Shown here: positions 12,951 through 25,100 of the stretch, piece after piece | Layout of the letters: every line of letters begins with the position of its first letter | Position numbering within the stretch: the first letter of the stretch is position 1 | Assembly: GCA_013350335.1 (NCBI GenBank) | Contig: CM023539.1 | Span: forward strand, 40,968,631 to 41,032,630 | Direction: 5' to 3' | Length of the DNA stretch: 64,000 bases | Source of the DNA: Chimonanthus salicifolius | Taxonomy: Eukaryota > Streptophyta > Magnoliopsida > Laurales > Calycanthaceae | Program-made: the position numbers and the translations under genes | The notes under the pieces: model-generated | Database searches by the model: none | Seen by the model: only the letters and a program-made list of their open reading frames with translations | Told to the model about the DNA's origin: nothing

Positions 12951-13611
12951 TTGAATTGTGATAGTGGAATTTGCAAATGCCAATAAAATTTGAATAATAC
13001 TTTTAAAAAAAATCGAATAATGGAATTACAATTTCTCTCAAACGGGTGTTATTTCTAACATATTATAACTCCAAATCCTTGTATAATTGGCATAAATAGA
13101 AAACAAATGGTAGATGCAATGTTGTCAAACTCGAATCGTGAATCGATCTAAGAGTCTGAATCGTGAATCGAAAATCGTAGAATCGTGAGATTCATAGTAT
13201 TTTTTATTTTTTTCTAAAATTATTGTTTATACTATAATTACATATAAGATGACATAAAATAATGAGATAACTTTTCAATTCCTCATAATATATTAAAAAA
13301 ATTAGAGCCATTTATTTTTTTAAATAGATACAAAAGATTTTTTTTAGTGCACAGTCTATATATATTAATACAAAATAATTATTTAAATACTTGTATCAAT
13401 TTAATTATGTAAAAAAATAAACTAAATTTCTTTTGTTTCTTTGAAATTTATTTTATGTAATAATATTTAGTGAATTGCAGATCGAATATAAGATTTTATC
13501 AGTTTTAACTTTGAAAATTTTCTTTCTGCAGAGGCAACTGTAACTAGTATAGTCAACATTATTCTATAAGCAATCTATGCACTTGGAAAACAACAATTTA
13601 TTCTTTTTATA

Positions 13612-13802
13612 CTCCCTCCGTACAAATTTAGTTGTCTTATATGGATTTTGGAATTGTCCCAAAATAGTTGTCTCATTTATATTGGAGTAACATAAAGTGT
13701 GTTGAAAATCGATGATATCACATGGAGTTCTAGCCTAATATAGAGAGTTCCTTAAAAAATACAAATACTTCAAATGAGACTACTAAAATGAGACGGAGAG
13801 AG
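13612..13802. mobile_element. Stowaway MITE (Tc1/Mariner type)
   Basis: The element begins CTCCCTCCGT and ends ACGGAGAGAG, the typical Stowaway terminal inverted repeat, and is flanked by TA on both sides (13610-13611 and 13803-13804). It is 191 bp and has no coding capacity. TA target duplication and this terminal sequence are established features of the family. Confidence 0.9.
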
Positions 13803-14105
13803 TATAATTTACTATTTCAACGGTTTTTTTTACTTCTTTTAGTATTGCATCTTTTATCATATTCGAATGCGACAATAATGCTAATTCTCATTTGAAACGA
13901 AGATAATATTATTATTTTAAATTTTAAATTTTTTATTTTTAAAAAAATAAAAAATAAAAAATATTATAATGATTTATACTTGTGTATTACATCTAATAAA
14001 ATCTACATTGATCAAATGAATAAAGCTATGTTTTTCATCTCTTCAAATTTTAAAAGTTTGAAATTATTTTTAATTCAAAATTACCAACTCAATATAGGTT
14101 TCTCT

Positions 14106-14580
14106 TTCGCTCTATTTAGATGATACATATATTTTAAAAAATTCTTTATTAATCAAAATTATTGTTATCTTTATTATAATTATTAAACTCAATAAAAATT
14201 AGGATTATAATAATTATTATTACGACTGTTACTATCATTACTTTAATTTTTTAAGAAACCCACGTTTTAAATTGAGTAGAAAAATTATCAGTATATAAAT
14301 TTCCAATTTTTAGTGTTTTAAATTCGAAATAGTTAAAAATAGTCAAATGATTTCAAGTGGTAGTAACTTAGAAGTCACAAATGAGATTAGCTGGGATTTG
14401 AAGGCCCCTCTATTTAGATTTACATATATTTTAAAAGATTCTTTATTAATTAAAATTATTGTTATTTTCATTATTATTATTATTAAACTCAATAAAAATG
14501 AGGATTATAATAATTATTTTTATGATTGTTGCTTTCATTATTTTAATTTTTTAAGAAACCCACGTTTTAAATTGTGCGCA
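14106..14580 (+). repeat. Tandem direct repeat, about 165 bp, two copies
   Basis: The blocks 14106-14275 and 14403-14575 are near copies. Both start TCTATTTAGAT and end with the shared AAGAAACCCACGTTTTAAA. Shorter partial copies of ATTAGGATTATAATAATTATT follow to about 14680. An ORF across 14347-14733 is a product of this AT-rich repetition. Confidence 0.7.
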
Positions 14581-14840
14581 ATAAAAATTAGGATTATAAT
14601 AATTATTAAATTTTTGCAATTGGGATTTGAACCTGCGATAAAAATGAGGATTAAAATAATTATTAAATTTTTACAATTGGGTCGAGTCGCCGAAATGGAA
14701 GACAAGTATCCTTACCAGACTAGACAACAATGAATTTATGTTTTTGTATGCATTATTAATTATTTAACATATAACAATGGAGTTTTTGGACTTGGGGGCT
14801 TATGTATTTGTGGGCATCGCCTATAGGCAGGGACAACCCT

Positions 14841-14929
14841 GCCCATGACTCACTTTGAATCTAATTCTTTGTTTAAACCTTGTAACACAAGTACAAATAG
14901 CTCGCCACATATCGAAAGCTAGTTTATTG
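14841..14929 (+). repeat. Direct repeat B (partner at 12864-12950)
   Basis: Second copy of the roughly 85-base block described at 12864-12950, in the same orientation. A pyrimidine-rich stretch (14970-15140) follows it. Confidence 0.65.
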
Positions 14930-15270
14930 TGAGAAGAGGAGCCCTTCAAACCCCTATTTCGGCCGAATCCAGGTACCCCTTCCTCTTCTCTTTTCTCTCT
15001 TATTCTCTGATTCTTCTTCTTCCCTTTTTCCCCTCATTTTTTCCTTGTTTTCCTTTACCCCTTTTATCGGATTTTCCTTCCTTCCTTCCATTATCCCTCT
15101 TTTTCCTTCTTTTTTCTATCGTTTTCCTCTCTTTCCTTCGTGTGTCGTGTGTGCAGGCATGTCTTGCCGTGTCGTGTGCCGTATCTTCGCACATCTAGGC
15201 GTATCGCTGGTGTATCCGTATTTGAAAAAATACTTAATTAATTGGGTGAGTATCAAACATGTATCCGATA

Positions 15271-15306
15271 AGTATCCGTGTCGGATACACACCCGACACG
15301 GATACT
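15271..15306. repeat. Perfect 14-bp inverted repeat with 8-base loop
   Basis: Arms AGTATCCGTGTCGG (15271-15284) and its exact reverse complement (15293-15306) enclose an 8-base loop. The hairpin ends 12 bases before the solo LTR. Further GTATCCGTG copies lie on the far side of the LTR (about 18521), so it belongs to an older repeat into which the LTR element jumped. Confidence 0.8.
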
Positions 15307-16086
15307 TGAAGGGTTTCTGTAATACCCTGCCCTAGATTAGGCGTGTTTTAGCTTAATAATCTTGTTTAACCGGTTAATTTCGAAGATTTTGGTTAGGGCT
15401 TTGAGGAAAGCCCAGGTGTGGCCAATTCGAGCTCGTGAGCTCAGTGATCCAGCTCGTCCAGTTGGAGGGCCATTTTGGTAATTAACCGCTTATTGTGTTT
15501 ATTTTATAAATTATGCTGTGATGTGATTATTATTGGTTGATATTATTCTCCTTAATAAAAGATTTATATTTCTGATTTTAAAATGAATTTATTTTCAAAA
15601 AATTGTATTTTAAATCCTCCCGTCAAAACCCCGAAAGGGAGTAATAATTATTTTAAAAGGTTTTGGGAATGAAATAAATTTCGAAACTAGTATTTTGTGT
15701 TAAACCATTTTAAGAATGGTCTAGTTATTTCTTTACACCCCAAAATAAGGTCTCTAAATTATTTATTTTAATATTTGTTTAATTAAGTAAATAGTATTAA
15801 TTTATGATTGTTCTTTAGATCATTGGTTTTTAGTAATAGTTAAATCCCAAAGATTTTATGGTGATTAAAGTTTTTAAAATCCAACTTATCTGTAAGGTTG
15901 GATTAAGATTTTGAGTCTTTAAAATCATACTTTCAGTTTAAAATTGGTTTTTTAATAAAAATTGGACTAATTTGCAAAACTGAAAATGATAGAGGACTTA
16001 TTTGCAACCTTAACTTATGTACTGTAGCGGACGTAAGCAGGCACTGCATGCAGTAGCTGTCCGGCAAGTTTTCCCAGCTAGATTTC

Positions 16087-16093
16087 TATAAAT
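16087..16093 (+). promoter_or_regulatory. Candidate TATA box within the solo LTR
   Basis: TATAAAT sits mid-LTR and is followed by a pyrimidine-rich stretch, which is where the U3/R boundary of a long plant LTR would be expected. The assignment is by position and motif only. Confidence 0.4.
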
Positions 16094-16604
16094 CTTGGCC
16101 TCAGTTCAGCAGATCAACTCCCTTCAAACCTTCTCTTCTCTCTCAGCCTCTTTCAGCTGCTCTCTGTCAAACTAGAAACTGAACTGTTCCAACCCCTGTT
16201 GTTTCCCAGTTTCAGTTACCGTACCTTAGAGGGAAAATTTTCAAAAGCTTAGATTTCAACCCAGGAACTCCAGTGAAGGTAATCACTGTGTTCCTCTTTC
16301 AATTTCAGTCAGTTTTGAATCAAGAAAAATCGAATTTGACCATGATTTGAGTAAGAAAAACCAGTTTGAAGTCCAAGGAAAACCATGGGTTCCCTTGTAC
16401 CCGTGAGATTTTGACTTTAAAATCCAGTGGCCCAGTGAGCTTCAAAGCTCCAAACCCTTCCCTATGGAAAGAAGACTCCCAGAGGAGTCCATCAGACCGG
16501 ATAGATGTGAAAATCGAGTTCAGGAAACCATTTGTTTCCGGATTCGTATTTCATTGTTTGTCTACCGTCACTGTCTGCTGTTGTAGACAGTGGAGGAAGA
16601 CGAC

Positions 16605-16935
16605 TCTCGGACGGTCCGAGAGTCGAGCTTCGGACGGTCCGAGAGCTAACCCTCGGACGGTCCGAGATTCACCCGAAGCACAGTTACGCCCGAGGCTAGC
16701 CAGACCCTTCCGGACGATCCGAGCAGAGCTCGGAAGGACCGAACCCACTCGGACGTTCCGAACCCTAACTTCGGACGTTTCGAGGCTTGCAGACCCACCG
16801 AGACCTGTTTTTCGGATTTTAATCAGTTCGGATGGACTTCGGAAGGTCTGAGACCCGATCTTCGGACGACCTGAAGTCAGACCCATGATCCGAAGTCAGT
16901 GACTAGTTTAGGTGTGGTTCGGATGATCCGAAGCC
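16605..16935. repeat. Array of CGGACGGTCCG palindromic motifs in the solo LTR
   Basis: The first copies are near-perfect palindromes around a central base (CTCTCGGACGGTCCGAGAG, then TCGGACGGTCCGA, then CTCGGACGGTCCGAG). About seven or more degenerate copies follow with irregular spacing of roughly 20-40 bases (GGACGATCCGAG, GGACGTTCCG, GGATGATCCGAAG). The block is GC-rich in an AT-rich region. ORFs on both strands here come from the repetition. Confidence 0.8.
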
Positions 16936-18517
16936 ACAGTACTTGGTTCTGAGGCATGTAGCGACGGACCCAGTTTTTAAGTGTTAAATCTTGTTTGATT
17001 ATGATTGATTGCTTGTGATGTGATGTTAGTACCTCCTTGTTAATAAAAAATGTGTACTAACCCTTTTCTCTTATTACTATAGTGTATATACTATTATATT
17101 CACTTTTAGGCCGACCCTATTGGTCGGGCACTGAGTGATCTCACTTCCAGGTCGACGCTATATTTGTCGGACATTGAGTGACCTTGAGGTCTAACTCAAA
17201 ATGTCAGATCTGGTCCTATCCAGAAGACAACCGAGAAGTGACCCGAGGATCTAGACCTAACTTAATAAGTCAATCTGGTCAATGCTCAGAAGACAATATG
17301 AGTTTTAGACGGAGCACAATTTTTATTATATTATTATCTTGTGGATAATTATAAGTTAAAAAGGATAGAAACCAAGTAGGAGACTCAATTCCATGTACCT
17401 TGGATATTTTTGGGAAAACAAGTATGATTTCGAAATACTACTTATGTGATGCTATGTATTTGATCTGTATATTGATTGTACACTTGTCTGTTTGTTTGAA
17501 CAGAGACCGTGTAACCACACATACACTGTTAGGGAACTTAACTTTACAGCTTGATGTAAACAGGTTTATTTGATATGGATATTTGAGCAATATGTGGTTT
17601 TAGATTTAATGAACCAACTCATGTGCCTAAACTTGACACACTATGGTAAGAGTGCCTATGATGTTGATCATATGAAACGTATAAGACTGCTTCCACGTGC
17701 CTTGACTATTGAACTAATATCGGCCATATGGGAGATGGTTTACGTCTACTGGACCACGGGTGTCGACAGTTGCTGACTTAAGAGTGTCAGTATCGGCAAT
17801 GGGAGAGCCGAAGATGTACTTGAAATGATGTATTTTGACCGTGTCGGGACTTAATACAATAGTCGCAGCGTAGTTGGCAGGCGTTACGTTGGATGATAGC
17901 AGTATTGGAAAAGAAATGATGAATTATGAGAATGATGATAATATTATGCTTATTTGTGATCAAACATGTAATATTTATTGCAACTGTTGTTTATTGTTAA
18001 CATGTTGTTTACTTAACTGCACTGTTATATTTCCTTCACTAGGCTACTTAGCTCACCCCACTCACCTTTCAGGAGATGAACCCGAGGAGGAAAACCCTCT
18101 TTTTCAAGCTTAGGGTGGCTAAGTTGTGGCGGTGTTTCGGGATTCCCCCTGAGGGGAATACCCTGATCTTTGCTTGTTGGTTCTTGGAACCATTTACTTT
18201 TGTAAAGTACCGAGTGTGGTACTTGATTTGTTCAAACGTGATGTTTTAAACTACTATGCTTCTGTAGTTACTCTGGTGATGTTTTGAATGATAAATCAAT
18301 GTTGGATTTATGTGATTATATTTTTATGTTACTGTTATGCTTTTGGTTGGTATCAGACTTATGGTACATATTTGAATCCACATGTTGGGATCATGTGTGA
18401 CCTCTGGGCCCAACTGTTGATCCGGCCCAGTTAGAATGCTTGAGTTAGTTTAATTTAAAAAAAAAAAAATTCAGTCGCGTTCTGGGCCCACCCTTGGGGT
18501 CGGGGCGTGACAGTTTC

Positions 18518-19570
18518 GACGTATCCGTGCTTTATAGTCGATAAGTAAAGATTTCCAAGGAACTTCATCATCTGTTCTGATCCTCCACAACCATTTGGTA
18601 AGGACATCATTAAACTATTTAATAAGCCAATTCCCAAGATCCACAGGCCCATCATATGAGGCAAGTCGCTTACTGAATTTGTTTATAACAGGCTCTCAAA
18701 GATAGAAACTTGGAGTCCTTATACAAAGGGGAAGACCAAATATGTGGATGATAAAGAGGTTGATTCAATGTTATCATAACCGGACCGTCTACCAAATCGT
18801 TTTAGAAGGTTCGATTCAACTGGGTTCAACCATGGTCAAACCCGGTCAAACCCTACCTTGAATATAATATTATAAATATTATTAGATTATTAATTAATAT
18901 TTTTTTATATAAATAAACCTCTTATAAAAAAGTTTTATTTTTTAAAATGACAATCAATTATGTGTTGTAGAAATTTGAAAATTGACTATTTTTTTTAAAA
19001 CAATATGATTTTCAATTTTTAATAATCACTAGTTATTACGTTGTAAAGTATAAAACATTTCAATATATACATGTAAACTAATATTTTCTAAATATATGAT
19101 TGTTCTATTATACATTATCATGGATTGAATCTTATAAATTTATTTTAGCTTTCACAAATTCTAATTATCAATGTAATTAGTTATTATTATTTTTTTAATG
19201 CCAAATCAAGAAAGCTACTTACGATGACATTCTAAGTTTTTAAATCCAAAATGAAATTTATTATAATGATTATGTTTTCTTTCATTTCAGAAAATAAAAT
19301 TTATTTTTCATTAATAATAATTAGATAAACTTATGAGGTATAGGTAATTATGTTACATTGATATAATAAAAATAAAGAAGACCTTTTAATAATAATGATA
19401 ATGGTAAAAATATTAGATGGTAAATATAATATTAAATTATTGCGATAAGGTAAATAAAAGAAAACATTGTACTTTTTACGCATGAGTAAATATTGTATTT
19501 AAAAAAAAATTTTATTACTTTCCCTTTAAACTAATTTTTTGACAAAATATTGGAGTATACACGTGAGCTC
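18518..19570. other. AT-rich intergenic stretch
   Basis: No gene is visible. A block at about 18765-18860 (ATAACCGGACCG to AAACCCGGTCAAACC) looks like the end of a MITE-type repeat, but no matching second end was found. The remainder is AT-rich low-complexity sequence. Confidence 0.4.
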
Positions 19571-21829
19571 TTTAGTAAGTCAGGTGAGTTCCTTTTCAAA
19601 AAGACGGATGGGGGTAAGAGGGGGTAACCCCTGTTACCCCTTGTTACCCTCATTTGGTAATAAAGGGGTAAGGGTAAAAATTTGTTTACCCCTCTAGTCA
19701 CCATTTTGAATACTCCCATGGGGCATGGGGTACTCATTCTTGGGTATTCATTTTTGAATACCCCTCCTTACCCTCCCTTTTGCTCTTTTATGAGTTTTTT
19801 TTTTATATTTTATTTATTTATTTATTTTGGTGAGTACTTGGCTTTTATTTTTTTTTTAAAAGCACTCCACTATTTCCATTTGATAAATTTCATATCACCA
19901 AACAACAAATTATATTTTTTTATGAAGAGATATGTAAAATTTTTTAATTCATTTATTGAAATTTAAAATAATAATAGTCGTTTTTTATTTATTTTTTATT
20001 TTTTAAGGAAACCTTTCCCCTATTTATCTCGTGTCTTCTTCTATTTTCAATTATATATTATATAATTGAAAATTTAATAGATTTCAAATAATTAGCAATT
20101 TATTTTTTATATTATATAGATTTTCAATATGATGCATTTGGATGAGGAGTAATTTTTTTACAGGGTTTACCTTAGGTTTCCCTTGAGTAGTAGTAATTGT
20201 AAGTACGGGTAACCTGACATATTAATTATTTTAGAATAATTAATAATTTTATTTAATCCATATAATATTAAAAAAAATTCTTAAACGTATTTGTCAAAAT
20301 GTTCTATTTTTAAGGGGTGATTCTGTCGAAATTTCGATAGGGTCTCAAAACTCTGAAAAAGTTTGAGATTCATGTAATCTCTTCAGGGTAATTAACAATT
20401 TATTTTGTTAGAAGATTATTTTAAAAATATGTCAACATTTTCAACGTGATGCATTTGGATGAGGGGTAAATTTTTACAGGGGTTACCCTTGAATATGTGT
20501 AATTGTAAGTAGGGGTAAACTGACATATTAACAATTTTATGAGAATTAATAATTTTATTAAATCTATATAATATTAAAAAAAATTCTGCAACATTTTCAA
20601 CGTGATGCATTTGGGTGAAGGGTAAATTTTTACAGGGGTTACTTTTGAGTAGGGGTAATTGTAAGTAGGGGTAAACTGACATATTAACAATTTTATGAGA
20701 ATTAATAATTTTATTAAATCTGTATAAAATAAAAATAAAATTTCTTCAACATTTTCAACTTGATGCATTTGGATGAGGGGCAAATTTTTACAGGGGTTAC
20801 CCTTGAGTAGGGGTAATTCTAAGTAGTGGTAAACTGATATATTAACAATTTTATTAAATCTATATAATATAAAAAAAAATTTCTGCAGCATTTTCAACGT
20901 GATGCATTTGGGTGAGCGGTAAATTTTTACACGAGTTACCATTGAGTAGGGGTAAAGTGACATATTAACAATTGTATGATAATTAATAATTTTATTAAAT
21001 TTATATAATATAAAAAAAATTCTGCAATATTTTCAATGTGATACATTTGGGTGAGGGGTAAATTTTTACAGGGGTTACCCTTGAGTAGGGGTAAACTGAC
21101 ATATTAACAATTTTATGAGAATTAATAGTTTTATTAAATCTATATAATATAAAAATAAAATTTCTGCAACATTTTCAACGTGATGCATTTGGGTGAGGGG
21201 TAAATTTTTACTAGAGTTACCCTTGAGTAGGGGTAATTGTAAGTAAGGGTAAACTGACATATTAACAATTTTATGAGAATTAATGATTTTATTAAATTTG
21301 TATAATATAAAAATAAAAATAAAATTTTCTGAAACATATTTGTCAAAATATTCTATTTTTAAGGAGTTCAGCCCGTGATAATTTTTAATATTAATTTTAT
21401 ATTTATTGTGATTTATTAAACTATTATAATAGTTTATTATATTATATATTTTATGTTACTAAGGAACAAATTATATTTTTTTATAAAGAGATATGTTGAT
21501 ATTTTTTTATTCATTTATTAATATTTAAAATAATAATATCTATTTTTTTCTTTATTTATTTTTTTACTGTTAGAATGTAAGTGTTCATTTTAAATTATAG
21601 TTATAAAAAAAACTATAAAAATTAGATAATATTAGATTTACTTAATAAATATTATTTAATAATTATATTTTATAAAATTTCTTAAAAAATTATTAACATA
21701 TGTATGAGGTTAACCTGCTGATAGGTAAAAAAAAATATATTTTTATCTTTAGGGTGAGATCTTATTTTACCAAAGGTAACTCGTAGTAGGGGTAACCCGT
21801 ATAAAAATTACCCCATCCAAACTGAGCCT
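19570..21829. mobile_element. Composite of a GGGTAA-rich TIR element with internal tandem array
   Basis: The right end (21775-21829) read on the minus strand is GGCTCAGTTTGGATGGGGTA followed by GGGTTACCCCT. Forward-oriented relatives of this end occur at about 19600 and 20131, and six times in the array 20448-21345. The bases after the right end are TTA, which would fit a PIF/Harbinger-type 3-bp target site. The left end is not clear, so class and boundary are uncertain. Confidence 0.45.
20448..21345 (+). repeat. Tandem array, six units of 139-158 bp
   Basis: Units begin at the motif GATGCATTTGG (or GATACATTTGG) at 20448, 20604, 20762, 20901, 21040 and 21182. An outlying copy lies at 20131. 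Each unit carries GGGTAAATTTTTACA, then GAGTAGGGGTAA and an AT-rich half. The array is bordered on both sides by a shared TTTGTCAAAAT-type segment (about 20290 and 21335). The repeating short minus-strand ORFs over this region are artefacts. Confidence 0.85.
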
Positions 21830-21832
21830 TAC

Positions 21833-21893
21833 AAACCCTAATGCGTTTCTTTTGATACCCTTCTTCTCTTTTCCTGTGTCTATTAAACCCTAA
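21833..21893 (+). promoter_or_regulatory. Two telo-box motifs upstream of SAC3B copy 2
   Basis: AAACCCTAA occurs at 21833-21841 and 21885-21893, about 290-350 bases before the first ATG and in the likely promoter or 5' UTR. Telo-boxes are known in plant genes for translation, RNA handling and proliferation. The first one starts four bases after the transposon-derived sequence ends. Confidence 0.5.
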
Positions 21894-22179
21894 CCGCCCC
21901 CGCTCTCTGTATTTTTCCATCAACGAAGAAGAAAAACGAAGATGAGAAGAGAAAGGAAAGCAGGTGTAGCCATTTTTTTTTCTTCAATCATTTCTCCAGG
22001 GAGGGTAGAGTCGCTGCCGCCAGCGTTTTCTTAAAAAAATTTCTCTAACTTTCCATTTTTTCCAAAACCGCAGCCCACGGCTCACGATTGGATTAAAAAA
22101 CCGATTTAAACCTCGGATTGAAACGGTTTTTTGCGGCTTAAATAATCAGAAGGTTTTTTAATCAGATCGGAACGAGAAG

Positions 22180-25100
22180 ATGACGGTCGCGGTCGAACCT
22201 GCGATCCGACGGCGGTTCGGTCTCAGACGTTCTATGCCTCCTCAATGGGGCATTCATTCAAAGTCTCCAGGAAGTGGTTCTCGTGCCCAAGTTCAGAAAA
22301 GGCCCTTGCCAGTCACACCTTATGCTGATCTGGACAATCTTGGAACGATATCTCCATCCAAATCTGCCCATTTTCATGCCCAGAAAAGAATCAAGTCACC
22401 TCCTTCAACTCCTGCTAATGTTTATCCTGGGACCCTGCATAATGCTCAAGTTGATCTAGAAAGGTAACTCTCACAGAATCTGCTCTTCATGAAATGCTGT
22501 TAATTTCACCTTTTTCTTTTAAATGGAATTAATCACGTTAATCAACTGGCTCCACCTTTCATACCCGTCATCTATGCTATAACTTCACATGTGGAGTAAC
22601 TCAAGAGTTAATAGCATTAGTAATTCCACGTTCATGGTCCATGGCTGGTGTAATTTTTTTTTTATAACCATTTCAGTTTATTTTACTGATTGTTATTTCA
22701 ACTCCTATTGTTTTATAACGCATTAAGTTTTAAATTGCAGAGAGACATTAGCCAAGGCAAAGCGTTTGGCTCGCTTTGGTGCTGAGTTAAACCAACCTTT
22801 GCAAAGAGTTCATGATCCTACAAAGAGAAAGTTCTCGGGAAATAAAAGTGATCAGGATATTGTGGGGAAGCAAAAATCTGTTGTAAGGAAACATCTCCAA
22901 GAAGTCGGGAATATCCAAGATAGCAGTACATTATTGGATTCTGAAGGCTTGGAATCAACCACTGCTGTAGTTGGGTTATGTTTTGATATGTGTCCCGGTA
23001 TGTTCTGCTGCTTTTAAACTGACCACATTATCTGATGAACTTGCATCTCTTCTAGAGATCCTTAGTTTTTAGGAATTCAGAGAAATACTCGATTTTGTTC
23101 CTATATGGTAGTTCTTTTTATTTTCGAAATATTTTTATTTATAAGGTTGTTCTGTGGGTTTGTCTTTGTCGTTAGACTCTGAAAGAGAGGAACGGGAGAG
23201 GAAAGGAGATCTTGACAAATATGAACGGTTGGATGGAGATAGAAATCAAACAAGCAGATTCCTTGCTATTAAAAAGGTCAGCCATTACAGAGAATATTTG
23301 ACTTTCTTTTAAATAGAAATTTGTTTTCATTTCATCCATCTTCACTAGCAACAAGAAACTTGACGGAACTTCTTTTCTGTTTCACACAGTTTAATAGGAC
23401 GGCTGAAAGAGAAGCAGAATTAATAAGGCCCATGCCAGTCTTACAGAAAACAATCAGTTATCTTCTGGGTTTGTTGGACCATCCTTATGATGACAAATTT
23501 CTGGGGATGTACAACTTCCTATGGGATAGGATGCGAGCAATTCGGATGGACCTACGGATGCAACACATCTTCAACCAAGATGCTATAACCATGCTGGAAC
23601 AAATGGTTTATTTTCCTACTTGATTCCTAATTTCTTTGATTTGTGATAACATATATATTGCATGGTTTCCCCATTAATGCCCTGGACCTATGTGTTAGAC
23701 AGATACTTAATACATACACCTGGAGATGAACCGAAACCGAAACTTCTTCATGTTTTAATCTCCTCGTGAGGATTCTATTGATGAGCATTTCTGTTATTAT
23801 TTGTTGACATTCCTCATTTGAAAGAGCACAATCCAGCAGGCTCTCTTCACTTGGATATGATTGTACCTTTTATTCTCCACTTCAATACAGTTCCATAGTC
23901 CCATCAACCATTGATTTAGAAACCTTGGATTGTACTTTTCCTATTTTGATATAGATTTAGAGCTGCACCAGAAGTAAACTGTACTCCTCAATGGAGTGGG
24001 ACTGCAATTACTCATTTAGTCCCCTTATAATAGTTCATTTGTGGCGTCAGGACAGCCACCCATATGACAATATAAAAAATCTGTAATATGGAAAATAATG
24101 CTACATTTTTGCTTGTAAGAAGTCCTTTATTTACATGTCAATTATATGTACTGGGATCATTAATAATTATGGCTATGTTGATTTTCTTGATGCCAGATAA
24201 GACTTCACATCATTGCCATGCATGAATTGTGTGAATACACAAAAGGAGAGGGCTTCTCAGAGGGATTCGATGCGCACCTCAACATTGAGCAGATGAGTAA
24301 GGCAGCAGTTGAATTGTTTCAACTTTATGATGACCACAGGAAGAAAGGAAGCTGTGTACCAACGGAGAAAGAGTTTCGGGGTTATTATGCCCTTCTCAAG
24401 CTGGACAAGCACCTTGGATACAAAGTATTCTTTCATTCATGGTCAAATCTTGTCACTTATGGTGTGTTAGGATGCGCCACAAATCATAAATAATTGATAG
24501 ATTTTTATGTTTATTCTGTTATTATTAGATAAATATCTCTTTAAACCCTTCTACTAGTAGTGGTACTAGTAAGCAGTGCCATTATCTGATTTAATTTCTT
24601 GTGGTGTGCCTGAACTGCCAACACTGGATGCACTAGAAAAGATGACCATCTATTCTGCCAAATTATTCGAACTAGTTACAATTTGGTGCATCCAAACTAC
24701 GCTAATTTCACTTTAGATCTTGCTCCTAATTGGCCTTTAATATTAGGTGGAGACTTCTGAACTCTCACTTGATCTTGCAAAGATGACTCTTGAGATAAGA
24801 AGTGCACCAGAGGTTCTGTTTGCACGTGATGTAGCAAGGTACATATCCTTTGATTGTTCATTTTCATCGATGCCAAATCATACTCTTGCTTTGCTTCGGT
24901 GACTAACTGGTGAAGCAATTGTGCCATTTCAGAGCTTGTAGAACAGGGAATTTTATTGCCTTCTTTCGCCTTGCAAGAATAGCAACTTACCTTCAAGCAT
25001 GTTTGATGCACGCGCACTTTGCCAAGGTATTAAATTTTGTTCCGTGCAATCTTATGCCAGTAAATTGCATTAGACTTGTATTCCATTGATATTGGTTCTC

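Larger units (their letters stand above)
15318..18512. mobile_element. Solo LTR (3195 bp) of a retrotransposon, with 5-bp target duplication
   Basis: The sequence begins TGTAATACCC and ends GGGCGTGACA, the TG...CA ends common in plant Ty3/Gypsy LTRs. It is flanked on both sides by GTTTC (15313-15317 and 18513-18517), an exact 5-bp target-site duplication. There is no internal retroelement coding region, primer-binding site or second LTR, so this is a solo LTR left by LTR-LTR recombination. A TATAAAT at 16087-16093 is a candidate promoter. An array of palindromic CGGACGGTCCG-type motifs occupies 16605-16935. The lineage is inferred from the ends only. Confidence 0.88.

Noticed and set aside
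13133..13210. GAATCGTGAATCG repeats as a hAT MITE end
   Set aside because: No matching inverted end or 8-bp duplication could be found downstream.
14347..14733. ORF of 128 codons
   Set aside because: Built from AT-rich direct repeats; the Ile/Asn/Lys-rich product has no recognisable feature.
16366..16886. ORFs on both strands in a GC-rich block
   Set aside because: They arise from the palindromic repeat array within the solo LTR; both strands stay open because of the repetition.
20448..21345. Possible CRISPR-like array
   Set aside because: Units are long, diverged, have no short constant repeat with unique spacers, and this is plant nuclear DNA.
20416..21346. Repeating minus-strand ORFs with similar proteins
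   Set aside because: Products of the tandem array; the periodic similarity is at DNA level and follows the 139-158 bp unit.
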